A stretch of DNA of 64,000 nt from Eubacterium sp. MSJ-33 (lineage in GTDB: Bacteria; Bacillota; Clostridia; Lachnospirales; Lachnospiraceae). The position numbers were made by a program, and so were the translations under genes. Location of the stretch: positions 1,240,001-1,304,000 of the forward strand of contig NZ_CP076562.1 in the NCBI RefSeq assembly GCF_022174665.1, in the 5' to 3' direction. This document shows, one piece after another, positions 1 through 9,311 of this stretch (positions are counted from its first letter, which is position 1; each line of letters starts with the position of its first letter). A model generated the notes under the pieces. That model was not told the DNA's origin. It made no database searches and worked only from the letters and a program-made list of their open reading frames with translations.

Positions 1-109
1 GTATTTTATAATTACGTATCTCGAATTCGTTCTTGCTTAATTCTTTTTTATTATACAACAATTTTACATAAATTTCTACAAATTCTTACGTGAAATTTGT
101 TCAAAATTA

Positions 110-2548
110 TTATTTTTTTGTGAACACAACTTTGCCATCCACCACGGTCATACTTACCTTGTCAGATGCCTGAATCTTTCCGGACAAAATCTCCTCCGCC
201 AGAGAATCTTCTATATTATTTTGAATTGCACGTTTTAATGGTCGGGCACCGTATTTCTTATCATAGCCCTTCTCGAAAATGAAGTTCTTCACTGTGTCGC
301 CATAGGTAAGTGTAATATCCATCTGTTTTGCCAGACGGTTCTTCAATTCCTTCAGCATCAATGCAGCAATCCCCTTGACATCCTCTTTTGAGAGTGCACG
401 GAATACAATAATGTCATCAATACGGTTCAGGAATTCCGGTTTGAATAACCGTTTTACCTCCTCCATGACATTATTTTTCATATCTTTATGCTCGGACTCT
501 GCATTTTCCACGTTAGAAAATCCTAATTTCTTCGGATCTACGATTCTTTGCGCTCCGGCATTACTTGTCATAATGATAATCGTATTCTTGAAATCCACGG
601 TTCTTCCCTGTGAATCTGTGATACGTCCATCATCGAGTACCTGCAGCAATACATTAAATACATCCGGATGTGCCTTTTCAATCTCATCAAATAAAATGAC
701 AGAATACGGGTTCTTACGCACCTGTTCCGAAAGCTGTCCACCCTCTTCAAAGCCAACATAGCCCGGTGGCGAACCAATCATCTTCGACACACTGTGTTTC
801 TCCATATATTCAGACATATCCACACGGATAATTGCATTCTCATTTCCAAACATCGCTTCTGCAAGTGCCTTGGAAAGTTCTGTCTTGCCAACACCGGTTG
901 GTCCAAGGAATAAAAATGATCCAATCGGACGCTTCGGATCCTTCAAACCAACCCTGCCGCGGCGAATTGCCTTAGCCACTGTCTCAACCGCCTCATTCTG
1001 CCCCACCACACGCTTATGCAGAATTTCTTCAAGCTTCAGCAACCGCTGGGACTCCGTCTGCGTAATCTTGCTGACCGGAATTTTAGTCCACACAGAAACA
1101 ACATCCGCAACATCTTCTTCTGATACAAGCATCTGCTCCTGCTCTTTTTCGCGCATGTAATGTTTGGTCTTTTCGATTTTCTTGTCTGTCTTATCCAGAT
1201 CCTTCTTCAATGCCTGCGCAGTTTCTATATCACCCTCTGAAAGTGCCGCCTCCAACGCATCCTCCAGATTGTGACGCATTTCTTCTGCTTTCCTTGCCGT
1301 TTTATTGCCTGCAAAGATGCCAAGTTTCTTTCTCGAAGCGGCCTCATCAATCAGGTCAATCGCCTTATCGGGCAGGAATCGGTCATTGATATAACGAATC
1401 GCATAGTCCGTTGCCGCTTCCAATGCATCATCCGAGATAGTTACTCCATGATGCTCTTCATACTTGCTCCGCAATCCCTGTAAGATGGCAATCGTCTCCT
1501 CACGTGTCGGTTCTTCCACATAGACTGGTTGGAATCGTCGTTCCAGTGCCGCATCTTTCTCGATATACTTCCGATATTCGGTCCGTGTTGTCGCACCAAT
1601 CATCTGCACTTCGCCACGGGACAATGCCGGTTTCAGGATGTTAGAAGCATCCATGGCGCCCTCAGCACCGCCTGCGCCAATCAGTGTATGCAGCTCATCT
1701 ACAAAAAGGATTACATTACCTGCCGCGCGCACCTCGGCAATCACACGTTTGATACGTTCCTCAAACTCGCCACGATATTTTGAACCTGCCACCATACCAG
1801 ACAAATCCAGACTTAAGATGCGCTTGTCTGCCAGAATCTCCGGCACCGTACCAGATGCGATCATCTGTGCCAGACCTTCCACAACTGCGGTTTTACCTAC
1901 GCCGGGCTCACCCACCAGACATGGATTATTCTTCATACGACGACACAGAATCTGCATCACGCGTTCCACTTCTGCATTTCTGCCAACAACCGGATCCAGG
2001 CGTTCTTCTCTGGCTGCTCCCGTCAGATCCCGGCTATACTGTTCCAATGTAGGATAAGAAGATTTTTTCTTACTCTTCGGATTTTTTAACGCACCCAGTT
2101 CACGCTTTGCCTGCGTCAGATCCATACCAAGCGCTGTTAACGTATCAACGAAAGTCTTTTGCAGATTAACAGCCATTGAATTCAAAAGCTTGATTGCAAG
2201 CGTATCAACCGATTTTAAAATTGCAAGCAAAATATGCTCCGTACCGATTTTCTCGTTACGAAGCCTGTCCGCTTCCTTTTCTGACTGTTCCAGAAGCTGT
2301 GTCAGTTTATCCGAATATGCCAGTTTCCTGGCTGTTTTTTTACTTCCGCTATTCTGTTCCAGATATTTCAAAACAAAGGATTCGTCTGCCCCATTTTCTG
2401 CAAGAATTTTCCACGCGGTTACCCAAGGACAGCTAAGCATACCAAAGAGCAAATGCTCCGTGCCGATATAGCTGTACTTCATCTGATGGGCAGTCTCCTC
2501 CATCACAACAAGCACTTCCCGTGCCTGCTCTGTATATTCTAGTCTCAT
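110..2548 (-). CDS. clpC: ClpC-type AAA+ unfoldase of the Clp protease
   Basis: Cytoplasmic Hsp100 ATPase that unfolds substrates and feeds them to ClpP. At 812 aa it has the usual ClpC length. Two N-terminal Clp repeats (about residues 1-145, with IGTEHLL and IGTEHIL signatures) are followed by AAA+ domain 1 with Walker A GEPGVGKT, a UVR-like middle coiled coil (about 415-480), and AAA+ domain 2 with Walker A GPTGVGKT and the C-terminal D2-small domain. The start codon overlaps the stop of the upstream GntR gene as ATGA. A GGAGGT ribosome site lies inside that gene's end, so translation is probably coupled. No ctsR, mcsA or mcsB lies beside it, unlike the usual Firmicutes arrangement; it ends a purine operon instead. 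Family assignment is secure. Confidence 0.96.
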   Translation of the reverse strand: MRLEYTEQAREVLVVMEETAHQMKYSYIGTEHLLFGMLSCPWVTAWKILAENGADESFVLKYLEQNSGSKKTARKLAYSDKLTQLLEQSEKEADRLRNEKIGTEHILLAILKSVDTLAIKLLNSMAVNLQKTFVDTLTALGMDLTQAKRELGALKNPKSKKKSSYPTLEQYSRDLTGAAREERLDPVVGRNAEVERVMQILCRRMKNNPCLVGEPGVGKTAVVEGLAQMIASGTVPEILADKRILSLDLSGMVAGSKYRGEFEERIKRVIAEVRAAGNVILFVDELHTLIGAGGAEGAMDASNILKPALSRGEVQMIGATTRTEYRKYIEKDAALERRFQPVYVEEPTREETIAILQGLRSKYEEHHGVTISDDALEAATDYAIRYINDRFLPDKAIDLIDEAASRKKLGIFAGNKTARKAEEMRHNLEDALEAALSEGDIETAQALKKDLDKTDKKIEKTKHYMREKEQEQMLVSEEDVADVVSVWTKIPVSKITQTESQRLLKLEEILHKRVVGQNEAVETVAKAIRRGRVGLKDPKRPIGSFLFLGPTGVGKTELSKALAEAMFGNENAIIRVDMSEYMEKHSVSKMIGSPPGYVGFEEGGQLSEQVRKNPYSVILFDEIEKAHPDVFNVLLQVLDDGRITDSQGRTVDFKNTIIIMTSNAGAQRIVDPKKLGFSNVENAESEHKDMKNNVMEEVKRLFKPEFLNRIDDIIVFRALSKEDVKGIAALMLKELKNRLAKQMDITLTYGDTVKNFIFEKGYDKKYGARPLKRAIQNNIEDSLAEEILSGKIQASDKVSMTVVDGKVVFTKK

Positions 2549-2946
2549 GTTTTCTTGTTACCTCCGTGTGCAATGTCGCCAAATTCTTTATACATATCCG
2601 TTATAATCTGGTGCATTTCAGCAAGACTGATATCTTTGCATATTGCCTCTGCAACAAGCATCTGCATATCCAGATTGACCTTCTCGAGCTGTTCCTTGCG
2701 CGACTCTACCGTCACGCAGACAACAGCTCCTTTTCTGCGGTCAAGCTTCAGATATCCGTCATTTCGAAGTAATGCATATGCTTTATTCACTGTGTGCATA
2801 TTCACACCGATATCTTCCGCCAATTGCCGAACCGACGGCAACGACTCACCATTCTTGATTTTATCCTGTGCAATTCCCAGTATGATCTGATTCCGCAACT
2901 GCATATAAATCGCCTCGTTGCTGTTAAAATCAAGTTCAATGAACAT
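2545..2946 (-). CDS. GntR-family regulator, short YtrA/YhcF-like form
   Basis: A 133-aa DNA-binding protein. Residues 1-70 form the GntR winged helix (IYMQLRNQIILGIA, then LPSVRQLAEDIGVNMHTVNKAYALLRNDGYL). The C-terminal part is only a short helical tail, typical of the YtrA group, which lacks the large FadR or UTRA effector domain. It lies 18 nt downstream of purD and overlaps clpC by the ATGA junction, so it is probably cotranscribed with both. Members of this group usually repress their own operon, often beside ABC transporters. Here the neighbour is clpC, which suggests a role in stress or protease control, but that is inference. No operator was identified. Confidence 0.88.
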   Translation of the reverse strand: MFIELDFNSNEAIYMQLRNQIILGIAQDKIKNGESLPSVRQLAEDIGVNMHTVNKAYALLRNDGYLKLDRRKGAVVCVTVESRKEQLEKVNLDMQMLVAEAICKDISLAEMHQIITDMYKEFGDIAHGGNKKT

Positions 2947-2964
2947 AAAATTCCTTCTTCCTAA

Positions 2965-4236
2965 TTACTGTTCATCGATGGCCTTACCAATATCATGTCG
3001 CATATATTTGTTCTCAAAATCAATCCATTCGGTTGCTTTATATGCGTTCGCACGTGCCTCTACCAATGTCTTACCCTTCGCTGTCACACCTAATACACGG
3101 CCACCGTTTGTCACAATTCCTTTATCTGTCTGTTTGGTTCCTGCATGGAATACATAGTATCCGTCTTTATCCTTAAATGTATCCAGACCGTCAATGACAA
3201 ATCCCTTGTCATAATGCTCCGGGTATCCATCTGACGCGAGAACTACGCAGACTGCTGCCTGCTCGTCGAACTCGAGTTCTACCTCATCAAGTCTGCCATC
3301 AATACAAGCTTCCATCACGTCGATAATATCATTCTTCATACGTGGAAGTACAACCTGCGCCTCCGGATCACCAAATCGTGCATTATATTCCAGTACACGC
3401 GGGCCATCCGGTGTCAACATCAGACCACAGAATAAGATTCCCGTGAAATCTCTGCCCTCCGCCTTCATTGCATCCATCGTCTTCTGGTAGACATGTTCCT
3501 TGCAGAATTTGTCTACTTCGTCTGTATAAAACGGGCTTGGTGAGAATGTTCCCATACCTCCGGTGTTAAGTCCCTTGTCACCATCTTTCGCACGCTTGTG
3601 ATCCTGTGCGGACGCCATCGGTTTGATATGTGTTCCATCACAGAAGCAAAGCACCGATACTTCACGTCCAGTCATAAACTCCTCAATAACAATCTTATCT
3701 CCGGCAGAGCCAAACTGCTTATCAAGCATCAGCGTCTTGACGCCTTCCTTTGCCTCATCGAGTGTATTGCAGATCAACACCCCCTTGCCAAGTGCCAGAC
3801 CATCCGCCTTCAATACAATTGGCATCTTTGCTGTTTCCAGATATGCAAGTGCCGCATCTGCATTGTCAAATGTCTCATATGCAGCACTTGGAATACCGTA
3901 TTTTTTCATCAAATCCTTAGAAAATGCTTTTGAACCTTCTATAATAGCCGCATTGGCTTTTGGTCCAAATACACGAATTCCCGCATCCATAAATGCATCT
4001 GCAACACCTGCAACAAGCGGATCATCCGGTCCGACAATTGCAAGATCAATCTCCTTTTCTTTTGCAAATGCAACCAGTTTGTCTGCATCCATTACTGATA
4101 TATCTACACAGGTTGCAAGCTGCGCAATACCTGCATTTCCGGGAGCTGCATAAAGCTCTGTCACACGTTTACTCTGACTACACTTCCATGCAATGGCATG
4201 CTCTCTGCCACCGCCACCAACGATAAGTACTTTCAT
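2965..4236 (-). CDS. purD: Phosphoribosylamine-glycine ligase
   Basis: GAR synthetase of purine biosynthesis: joins 5-phosphoribosylamine and glycine using ATP, in the cytosol. The 423 aa match the family. The N-terminal domain begins MKVLIVGGGGREHAIAWK. An ATP-grasp region follows (KADGLALGKGV, then the metal-binding segment EYNARFGDPEAQVVL), and the C-terminal domain carries the GGRVLGVTA motif. It lies 27 nt downstream of purN in a purM-purN-purD run. A ribosome site (GGAGG) precedes the ATG. Confidence 0.98.
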   Translation of the reverse strand: MKVLIVGGGGREHAIAWKCSQSKRVTELYAAPGNAGIAQLATCVDISVMDADKLVAFAKEKEIDLAIVGPDDPLVAGVADAFMDAGIRVFGPKANAAIIEGSKAFSKDLMKKYGIPSAAYETFDNADAALAYLETAKMPIVLKADGLALGKGVLICNTLDEAKEGVKTLMLDKQFGSAGDKIVIEEFMTGREVSVLCFCDGTHIKPMASAQDHKRAKDGDKGLNTGGMGTFSPSPFYTDEVDKFCKEHVYQKTMDAMKAEGRDFTGILFCGLMLTPDGPRVLEYNARFGDPEAQVVLPRMKNDIIDVMEACIDGRLDEVELEFDEQAAVCVVLASDGYPEHYDKGFVIDGLDTFKDKDGYYVFHAGTKQTDKGIVTNGGRVLGVTAKGKTLVEARANAYKATEWIDFENKYMRHDIGKAIDEQ

Positions 4237-4263
4237 GATTTCCTCCTTTATTCGGTTCTATTC

Positions 4264-4857
4264 CTACACTTCACCATTGGCAATCATATTGATAGCCGCC
4301 GGAAGCAATTTCCACTCTGCCTCTTCCATCACACGTCTCTGCAGAATTTCCGGCGTATCCCCCGGTTTTACTTCCACTGCCTTCTGTAAAAGAATCGGAC
4401 CGGTATCTGTTCCTTTATCCACATAATGTACGGTTGCACCGGTCAGCTTAACGCCACGGGCAAGTGCCGCCTCATGCACTTTCAAGCCATAATATCCGGT
4501 TCCGCAGAACGATGGAATCAGGGATGGGTGAATATTGATAATCTTATTCTCATATTCATCGATCATAATCTCCGGAATCACAACCAGGAATCCCGCAAGT
4601 ACAATCAGATCCGGCTTGTATGCACGGATTGCACAAAGCAGTCCTTCATTAAACGCAACGCGATTCTCGTAATCCTTTGGGGAAACGACCTTTGCATCGA
4701 TACCCGCTTTCTCCGCACGCTCCAATGCGCGCACGCCATAATTGTTGCTGATCACACCAACCAATTCTGTATTTGTAATCGTACCATCTGCCACCGCATC
4801 AATAATTGCCTGCAGATTCGTTCCGCCACCGGACACGCACACAACAACCCTTAGCAT
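4264..4857 (-). CDS. purN: Phosphoribosylglycinamide formyltransferase
   Basis: Transfers a formyl group from 10-formyl-tetrahydrofolate to GAR, the step after PurD. 197 aa. The N-terminal VCVSGGGTNLQAIIDA phosphate-binding loop and the catalytic stretch IINIHPSLIPSF (Asn, His) with the downstream GATVHYVDKGTDTGPIL motif containing the catalytic Asp are all present. Its start overlaps the purM stop by 7 nt, indicating coupled translation within the purine operon. Confidence 0.98.
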   Translation of the reverse strand: MLRVVVCVSGGGTNLQAIIDAVADGTITNTELVGVISNNYGVRALERAEKAGIDAKVVSPKDYENRVAFNEGLLCAIRAYKPDLIVLAGFLVVIPEIMIDEYENKIINIHPSLIPSFCGTGYYGLKVHEAALARGVKLTGATVHYVDKGTDTGPILLQKAVEVKPGDTPEILQRRVMEEAEWKLLPAAINMIANGEV

Positions 4858-5876
4858 AATTCGACTCCTTTTTCTCCTGCCTTTGTCTCACCGATCACCC
4901 ATGCCTTATCTCCGGTCTTCTCCAAAGCAGCAAGTGTTTTATCTACATCGGCAGCATCTACAGCAAGCACCATACCGATACCCATGTTATATGTGTTATA
5001 CATCATCTTCTCTTCAATATCGCCGGTCTTTGCAAGGAGCTTGAAAATCGCCGGTACTTCATAGCTGTCCTTCTTCACACTTGCAACGATTCCGTCCGGC
5101 AGCATACGCGGAATATTCTCATAGAAACCACCGCCTGTAATATGACTGCACCCCTTGATTGTTACTCCGGATTCCTTCACACCGCGGAGTGCCTTCACAT
5201 AGATTCTTGTCGGTGCAAGCAGTGCCTCACCAAGTGTTGTCCCAAGTTCATCATAGTATGTAGACAAGCTTTCCTTTGTCATATCAAATACTTTACGGAC
5301 AAGAGAGAATCCGTTGCTATGTACACCCGTTGAAGCAATACCGATCAATGCGTCACCCGACTTGATATTCTGTCCGGTGATCATATCCTTCTTATCGCAG
5401 ACGCCAACTGCAAATCCGGCAAGATCGTATTCATCTTCCTGCATCAGGCCCGGATGTTCTGCTGTCTCTCCACCGATCAATGCCGCATCTGACTGTACAC
5501 ATCCCTCTGCAACGCCACTGACAATCGTTGCAATCTTCTCCGGGTAGTTCTTTCCACATGCAATATAGTCAAGGAAAAACAATGGTTCTCCACCTGCACA
5601 GGCAATATCATTGACACACATTGCAACTGCATCAATACCAATCGTATCATGCTTATCCATCACCATTGCAAGCTTCACTTTCGTTCCACAGCCATCTGTT
5701 CCGGATAATAAAACAGGCTCTTCCATATCCTTGATTGTATTCAGAGAAAAAGCTCCCGAAAATCCACCAATGTTGGTCAGCACTTCCGAACGCATCGTCT
5801 TCTTGATATGCTCTTTCATCAGTTCTACAGACTTGTAACCTGCTTCGATATCAACGCCAGCCTTTTTGTAATCCAT
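4851..5876 (-). CDS. purM: Phosphoribosylformylglycinamidine cyclo-ligase
   Basis: AIR synthetase: closes the imidazole ring of FGAM with ATP. From the chosen start it is 341 aa, the usual length. DYKKAGVDIEAGYKSVE opens the protein, followed by LLSGTDGCGTKVKLA, the FFLDYIACGK nucleotide-binding region and the GGETAEHPG motif. A longer in-frame start at 5921 exists. I prefer the ATG at 5876, which is preceded by a canonical AGGAGG eight bases upstream. It is the first gene of the operon and has its own promoter. Confidence 0.97.
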   Translation of the reverse strand: MDYKKAGVDIEAGYKSVELMKEHIKKTMRSEVLTNIGGFSGAFSLNTIKDMEEPVLLSGTDGCGTKVKLAMVMDKHDTIGIDAVAMCVNDIACAGGEPLFFLDYIACGKNYPEKIATIVSGVAEGCVQSDAALIGGETAEHPGLMQEDEYDLAGFAVGVCDKKDMITGQNIKSGDALIGIASTGVHSNGFSLVRKVFDMTKESLSTYYDELGTTLGEALLAPTRIYVKALRGVKESGVTIKGCSHITGGGFYENIPRMLPDGIVASVKKDSYEVPAIFKLLAKTGDIEEKMMYNTYNMGIGMVLAVDAADVDKTLAALEKTGDKAWVIGETKAGEKGVELC

Positions 5877-5929
5877 AATTTTATCCTCCTGTTTGCGGGA
5901 CGAACCCAATCTTCTTTTCATACCCGATA

Positions 5930-5958
5930 ATTATAGTCGATATAGAACAGTTTGTAAA
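5930..5958 (-). promoter_or_regulatory. Promoter of the purM-purN-purD-gntR-clpC operon
   Basis: TTTACA (5953-5958), a 17-base spacer and a perfect TATAAT (5930-5935) read on the minus strand. They lie about 54 nt upstream of the purM start, giving a leader of roughly 45 nt. No riboswitch-like structure is visible in this short leader. Confidence 0.75.
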
Positions 5959-6099
5959 CCTTGAAAATATGTATTTTTATGTCAAATTTTGTTGAATTTT
6001 GAGCCTATATATGCTACTTTTATAAGTGGGTATTACTATGTAAATTTTTGTCTTTTATGCATATTGACACAAAAAGACGTTCGGGGGTGTTTCAATTTT

Positions 6100-8415
6100 A
6101 TGAAGAAAAACAACAAGCGGTTAAATATCGGTTTTTTTACCTGTCATTTGGATAATGACTATGCCTATGAGGTTTGTAAAGGCGTTGACTATGCTGCCAA
6201 AGAACTCGACGTAAATCTAATCGTATTTCCTGGTATGTATATGAACGCTTCCTATAACGATCCTAAAAACGCTCGTTTTGATTACCAGTATAATTCTATT
6301 TTTTATTATGCTTCCAAGCATACATTAGATGCATTAATTGTTTCCATCGGTTCGATCGGAAGCTTTCTATCCGAAAATGATATGATTGCATTTCTGAAAA
6401 ACTTCGATATTCCGATCCTTACCATTGAAATTGAAGTTCCCGGATATCCTTATCTTTACACAGAAGGACGTACCGGCATGAGAGAAGCAATTGAACATTT
6501 AATTACCGAGCACCACAAAACAAAAATCGGTTTTGTCAGCGGGAGACGTGAGAACGCAGATGCCAAGGAGCGTCTAGATACCTATTGTCAGGTGTTGATG
6601 GATCATAACATTCCTGTCGAAGAAGACCGTATTGTATATGGTAATTTCTCAGAGTACACCGAAGACATTGTAAATAATCTGCTGGATGCCAATCCTGATT
6701 TGGAAGCAATCGTATTTGCAAACGATTCCATGGCAATTGGAGGATATAATGCCATTAAAGCACGGGGTCTCGAAATTGGAAAAGATATTCTGGTTACAGG
6801 CTATGACAATGCACCCGCATCTCTGATTTTAGATCCACCACTTACAACCGTACACAATAACATCCTCGATATGGGGTATCATGCAGTCCACGAAGTTCTG
6901 CATCTGCTTAAGCACGGAAATACAAGCAAAAGCATTTTAAATTCCAGTCTGATTGTGCGTTCTTCCTGTGGTTGTGGTGATTTTAAATCGAAGAAAGCTC
7001 AGGAATTAGCTTCGATACTGGCAAAGAAAGATATTGATCTGGCACGTAATTATATTCTGCAATATCTATTCGGAAGCTACAGGGATAACTTTTATTATTC
7101 CAAATTGATCAGCCTTTTCGCAGATCCTTTGGAGCTGATTTTGAAGCCGCTCATAAACGGCAGCATGGATTTCAATATTACCGATATCTCAGGCAGTCTT
7201 CTGGCAATGATTGATACCGATTTTATTGATTTATATTTCAGCAGTGACAAACTGACCTATGCCATACGGGAACTGAACCAGTTACTTTGCTCTATTGCAG
7301 ACGAAAGCCACAAATGCAAAATAATGGAGTTATTCAACCGGCTCTACTCGGATATGCTTGCAAAATCATCAACAACATTATACAACACGATTCACAATCA
7401 TAAGCAGGCAGTGTGGACTTCCATGTATATCACACGAGACACTCTGACTTACAGCGACGATGAAGAATCCTGTTTCCGTCTGATCATGGATAAACTGCAG
7501 GATGCACATTTTATAAGTTCTTATATGTACATGTACGAAGAGCCGGTTATGCTGATGGCTGACGGTTCCTGGAAGATTCCAAAAACCATGTATCTGCAGG
7601 CGTGTAACAACAACGGAAAAACAACTTATTTAAGCGGAGATGACCGTCTGATCTGTTCGGACAAAGTATTTTTCAACCAATACACTTCCTTCGACCGGCG
7701 CCGCACACTTGTCATCACTCCGTTGTTCACGAATAATATTCAATATGGTCTGTTCGTTGGTGAAATCGGCATTGAACATTTTCAGAATATCTATCCGAAC
7801 AGTCTGCAGCTTGCAACATCCCTGAATTTTATTTCCCTGATGAAGCAGCAGCTTCTCACTCAGAGCAAGCTTGCAAATTCAGCTGCAGAACTGAACGAAA
7901 AAAATATTCTTTTAAATAAGCTTTCTATCACCGATGGTTTGACCGGCATTAACAACCGACGCGGATTTTTAGACAGCGTACAGGCGCATGTCAACTCTTC
8001 CTACAATGAAGGAAAGCCGGCCATGCTGTTATTCGCGGATATGGATAACCTGAAACAGGTAAATGACAGATTTGGTCACAAGAATGGTGATTATTCCATC
8101 AAATGCATTGCTCATATTCTTCAGCAAAGTTTTGACTCCGATGATGTAATCGGAAGAATCGGCGGAGATGAATTTGTAGCGTTCTGTTTCTTAGACGATC
8201 CTCATACACCGGATCATCTGTGTGCAAAAATAAAAGAGCTTTCCGATCACCTCAATCAAACAAACGAAAAGCCCTATTATATCGATGTGAGTCTTGGTAT
8301 ATCCACCTTTATCTGCAGTCCATCACTCAATATCGAGGATGTCCTGCATCAGGCTGACGAAGCCTTATATGAACACAAGAAAAATAAAAGAAAAGATGTT
8401 TTGAAGCCAGTTTAA
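6100..8415 (+). CDS. LacI-type sugar-binding sensor fused to a GGDEF diguanylate cyclase
   Basis: A 771-aa cytoplasmic protein predicted to make cyclic di-GMP in response to a small ligand. Residues 1-300 resemble the periplasmic-binding-like effector domain of LacI regulators (LNIGFFTCHLDNDYAYEVC; FVSGRRENADAKERLDTY; AIVFANDSMAIGGY; VTGYDNAPAS). There is no N-terminal helix-turn-helix, signal peptide or membrane segment. The middle 300 residues are a GAF-like or helical region I cannot assign. The C-terminus (about 600-770) is a full GGDEF domain: LSITDGLTGINNRRGFL, then the intact GRIGGDEF active site. No RxxD inhibitory site precedes GGDEF. The ATG at 6100 (gggggtg upstream) is preferred over an in-frame start at 5989 that has no ribosome site. 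Ligand unknown. Confidence 0.9.
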   Translation: MKKNNKRLNIGFFTCHLDNDYAYEVCKGVDYAAKELDVNLIVFPGMYMNASYNDPKNARFDYQYNSIFYYASKHTLDALIVSIGSIGSFLSENDMIAFLKNFDIPILTIEIEVPGYPYLYTEGRTGMREAIEHLITEHHKTKIGFVSGRRENADAKERLDTYCQVLMDHNIPVEEDRIVYGNFSEYTEDIVNNLLDANPDLEAIVFANDSMAIGGYNAIKARGLEIGKDILVTGYDNAPASLILDPPLTTVHNNILDMGYHAVHEVLHLLKHGNTSKSILNSSLIVRSSCGCGDFKSKKAQELASILAKKDIDLARNYILQYLFGSYRDNFYYSKLISLFADPLELILKPLINGSMDFNITDISGSLLAMIDTDFIDLYFSSDKLTYAIRELNQLLCSIADESHKCKIMELFNRLYSDMLAKSSTTLYNTIHNHKQAVWTSMYITRDTLTYSDDEESCFRLIMDKLQDAHFISSYMYMYEEPVMLMADGSWKIPKTMYLQACNNNGKTTYLSGDDRLICSDKVFFNQYTSFDRRRTLVITPLFTNNIQYGLFVGEIGIEHFQNIYPNSLQLATSLNFISLMKQQLLTQSKLANSAAELNEKNILLNKLSITDGLTGINNRRGFLDSVQAHVNSSYNEGKPAMLLFADMDNLKQVNDRFGHKNGDYSIKCIAHILQQSFDSDDVIGRIGGDEFVAFCFLDDPHTPDHLCAKIKELSDHLNQTNEKPYYIDVSLGISTFICSPSLNIEDVLHQADEALYEHKKNKRKDVLKPV

Positions 8416-8427
8416 AAACTGGCTTCA
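8402..8427. terminator. Shared hairpin at the convergent GGDEF/metF ends
   Basis: Perfect 12-bp arms (8402-8413 and 8416-8427) around AA. Both stop codons, TAA on each strand, lie inside the hairpin. T-tracts beyond it are weak, so efficiency is uncertain, but position and symmetry fit a bidirectional terminator. Confidence 0.6.
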
Positions 8428-9266
8428 TAAATCTGTTTTGTTACATCTGCTTTATTCATCGAATAAATATGTACGCCGGCAACGCCGTGTTTCTTGAGAT
8501 CCAGAATCTGATTCACGGCATATTCAATGCCGGCTTTCTTCATATCCTCCGGATTCTCTCCGTACTTTGCAATCATATTGCTCATCTCAACCGGGACAGA
8601 AGAACCTGACAATGTTACACTTGTACCGAGCTGTTTTGCAGCCGTCACAGGCATGATACCTGCATGAACCGGAATATTAATTCCTGCTTTTTCCAGTTTG
8701 TCCATGAAGGAATAAAAAGCATTATTATCAAAAAACATCTGCGTAATCAGACAGTTTAATCCCAAATCCACTTTTTGCTTCAGATGCCGGATATCATCTT
8801 CCTGGTTTTTCGATTCCGGGTGTACCTCCGGATAGCACGCTCCTGCAATAAAGAAATCACCATTTTTCTTAATCTCCGGAATCAAATCTGTCGCATACTT
8901 AAAATACCTCTGGTCAAATTCTTCCTGAGTCATGGTTCTCGGTTTATCTCCTCGCAGAGCCAGAATATTTTCCACACCTTTCTTTTTCAGTTCGAACAGC
9001 AATGCACGAAGCCCTGCTTCATCCATGCCCACTGCTGTCATATGTGCGAGTGCCTCCACTTCGCATATATTCTGAATATATGCCGCAATCGTTGCGGTCT
9101 TTTTACTGTTGCTTCCGCCTGCTCCATATGTAACACTGATAAAGTCCGGTTTCAATGTCTTTATCTCATCCAATGTTTTATAAATCTGGTAGATGTCATC
9201 GTCTCGCTTCGGCGGGAACACCTCACAAGAAAACACAACACCACTATGTTCTTTTTCCTGAATCAT
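8412..9266 (-). CDS. metF: Methylenetetrahydrofolate reductase
   Basis: Reduces 5,10-methylene-THF to 5-methyl-THF for methionine synthesis, as a flavin-dependent TIM-barrel enzyme. 284 aa, normal for the bacterial form. Seen are FSCEVFPPKRDDDI near the N-terminus (catalytic Glu), FISVTYGAGGS, the NILALRGDKPR motif and the LITQMFFDN stretch. It is the last gene of a run behind the thioesterase and coiled-coil genes, and its stop overlaps that of the convergent GGDEF gene by a few bases. Confidence 0.96.
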   Translation of the reverse strand: MIQEKEHSGVVFSCEVFPPKRDDDIYQIYKTLDEIKTLKPDFISVTYGAGGSNSKKTATIAAYIQNICEVEALAHMTAVGMDEAGLRALLFELKKKGVENILALRGDKPRTMTQEEFDQRYFKYATDLIPEIKKNGDFFIAGACYPEVHPESKNQEDDIRHLKQKVDLGLNCLITQMFFDNNAFYSFMDKLEKAGINIPVHAGIMPVTAAKQLGTSVTLSGSSVPVEMSNMIAKYGENPEDMKKAGIEYAVNQILDLKKHGVAGVHIYSMNKADVTKQIYEASF

Positions 9267-9311
9267 GCCTATCTCCTTTTGTATTTTAAATCCGCCTTCC
9301 TTGTACCAATA

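Noticed and set aside
1..109. Functional element at the left edge
   Set aside because: AT-rich, no hairpin with a T-run and no gene end visible in this short stretch; nothing supportable.
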